From a virus: a DNA stretch of 64,000 nt. The translations under genes were made by a program, and so were the position numbers. Under the pieces are notes generated by a model. That model saw nothing but the letters and a program-made list of their open reading frames with translations, searched no databases and was not told the DNA's origin. Of the stretch, positions 63,888-64,000 are shown in pieces (positions within the stretch are counted from its first letter, which is position 1; each line of letters opens with the position of its first letter). Location of the stretch: positions 62,001-126,000 of IMG/VR virus record IMGVR_UViG_3300030099_008323. One strand, given 5' to 3'.

Positions 63888-64000
63888 CTACTTTTTTTTT
63901 ACTGTAGTTGTTTCAGGGGTGGCGCTATGATTCGTTGGAAAGCCCTGATCAGTCTCATAAACAACCTCATCGTGCTTCCAATTACCACCACCTAAGAGCT
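63888..64000 (-). CDS. 3' end of an unidentified gene, possible -1 frameshift (partial)
   Basis: The last 36 codons (LLGGGNWKHDEVVYETDQGF, ending in PETTTVKKK) end at TAG 63890-63888; the gene runs off the right edge, and I do not recognise the family. The stop lies directly after A_AAA_AAG. Reading on in the -1 frame adds 24 residues (VDKKFDAEEFKHF, then KKELIMMHGIQ) and ends at 63817, eight bases before the next ATG. Both stop and spacing then look normal for this genome. So the true end may be 63817, by programmed frameshift or because one A is missing from the A9 run. Confidence 0.6.
   Translation of the reverse strand, partial: LLGGGNWKHDEVVYETDQGFPTNHSATPETTTVKKK
63891..63897 (-). other. 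A_AAA_AAG slippery heptamer before an in-frame stop
   Basis: The coding strand reads GTA AAA AAA AAG TAG. The zero-frame codons AAA-AAG before TAG form the classic bacterial -1 slippery heptamer, the type used in E. coli dnaX. No downstream stimulatory hairpin is obvious in the next 70 AT-rich bases. Confidence 0.5.

Noticed and set aside
51944-64000. DNA hypermodification pathway
   Set aside because: Sugar-nucleotide enzymes can feed DNA glycosylation, but no modified-nucleotide synthase (dCMP hydroxymethylase, thymidylate synthase-like) or alpha/beta-glucosyltransferase of the T4 type is seen here.
1-64000. tRNA genes, CRISPR arrays, insertion sequences, anti-defence genes
   Set aside because: Gaps are too short for tRNAs, no regular direct-repeat arrays or terminal inverted repeats with transposases were noticed, and no defence or anti-defence family was recognised.

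Overview
The window is the interior of a large, AT-rich genome of a tailed phage with a contractile tail (T4-like myovirus, Caudoviricetes). Evidence: baseplate wedge proteins of the gp25 and gp6 families, a gp55-like late sigma factor, a gp46/gp47-type recombination nuclease, a phage-type primase and a RuvC-type resolvase. Several structural proteins have openings and endings that I associate with uncultured marine phages, and the sugar genes point to a Gram-negative host with LPS; marine origin and host are inference. No rRNA, tRNA, CRISPR or insertion sequence was seen. All 41 genes called lie on the minus strand, so transcription runs from high to low coordinates, with very short gaps (largest 74 bases) and many ATGA/TAATG overlaps. 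No stretch over 300 bases lacks a gene.

Right region (about 51.9-64 kb): a contiguous glycan-building island. It holds a ThDP-dependent carboligase, an exostosin-like (GT47) transferase, a radical SAM/SPASM protein, two tandem paralogous glycosyltransferases, an RmlC-type epimerase, a 2OG-Fe(II) oxygenase, another putative glycosyltransferase, a ColD/RfbH-type PLP dehydratase (catalytic Lys replaced by His), a PfkB-type sugar kinase, an HldC-type nucleotidyltransferase, a HAD phosphatase, a cupin and an extended SDR. Kinase, phosphatase, nucleotidyltransferase and epimerase resemble the steps of ADP-heptose synthesis; dehydratase plus carboligase resemble a branched 3,6-dideoxysugar route. 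A further gene cut by the right edge ends at a stop placed directly after an A_AAA_AAG slippery heptamer.

Middle-right (50.2-52 kb): small genes (a Zn-ribbon protein, a two-helix membrane protein, two unknowns) around the late sigma factor, which probably drives the structural genes that follow it.

Middle (6.4-50.1 kb): an unusually large virion module of 14 genes, probably mostly baseplate and tail tip. It includes proteins of 3752, 1990, 1788, 1337, 1259 and 1176 residues around recognisable gp25 and gp6 wedge proteins. A LamG-like domain, a DNRLRE-like protein, an Fn3-like domain and a decayed M15-peptidase-like domain are visible in it.

Left (0-6.4 kb): recombination and replication genes (RuvC-like resolvase, primase, and SbcD and SbcC fused into one 1051-residue protein), then a fibre-like protein, two short proteins with possible capsid-targeting N-termini, and a small holin-like membrane protein. 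Five of the rare intergenic gaps on this side carry the same heptamer (TAAATAG on plus, CTATTTA on minus), a candidate regulatory element.
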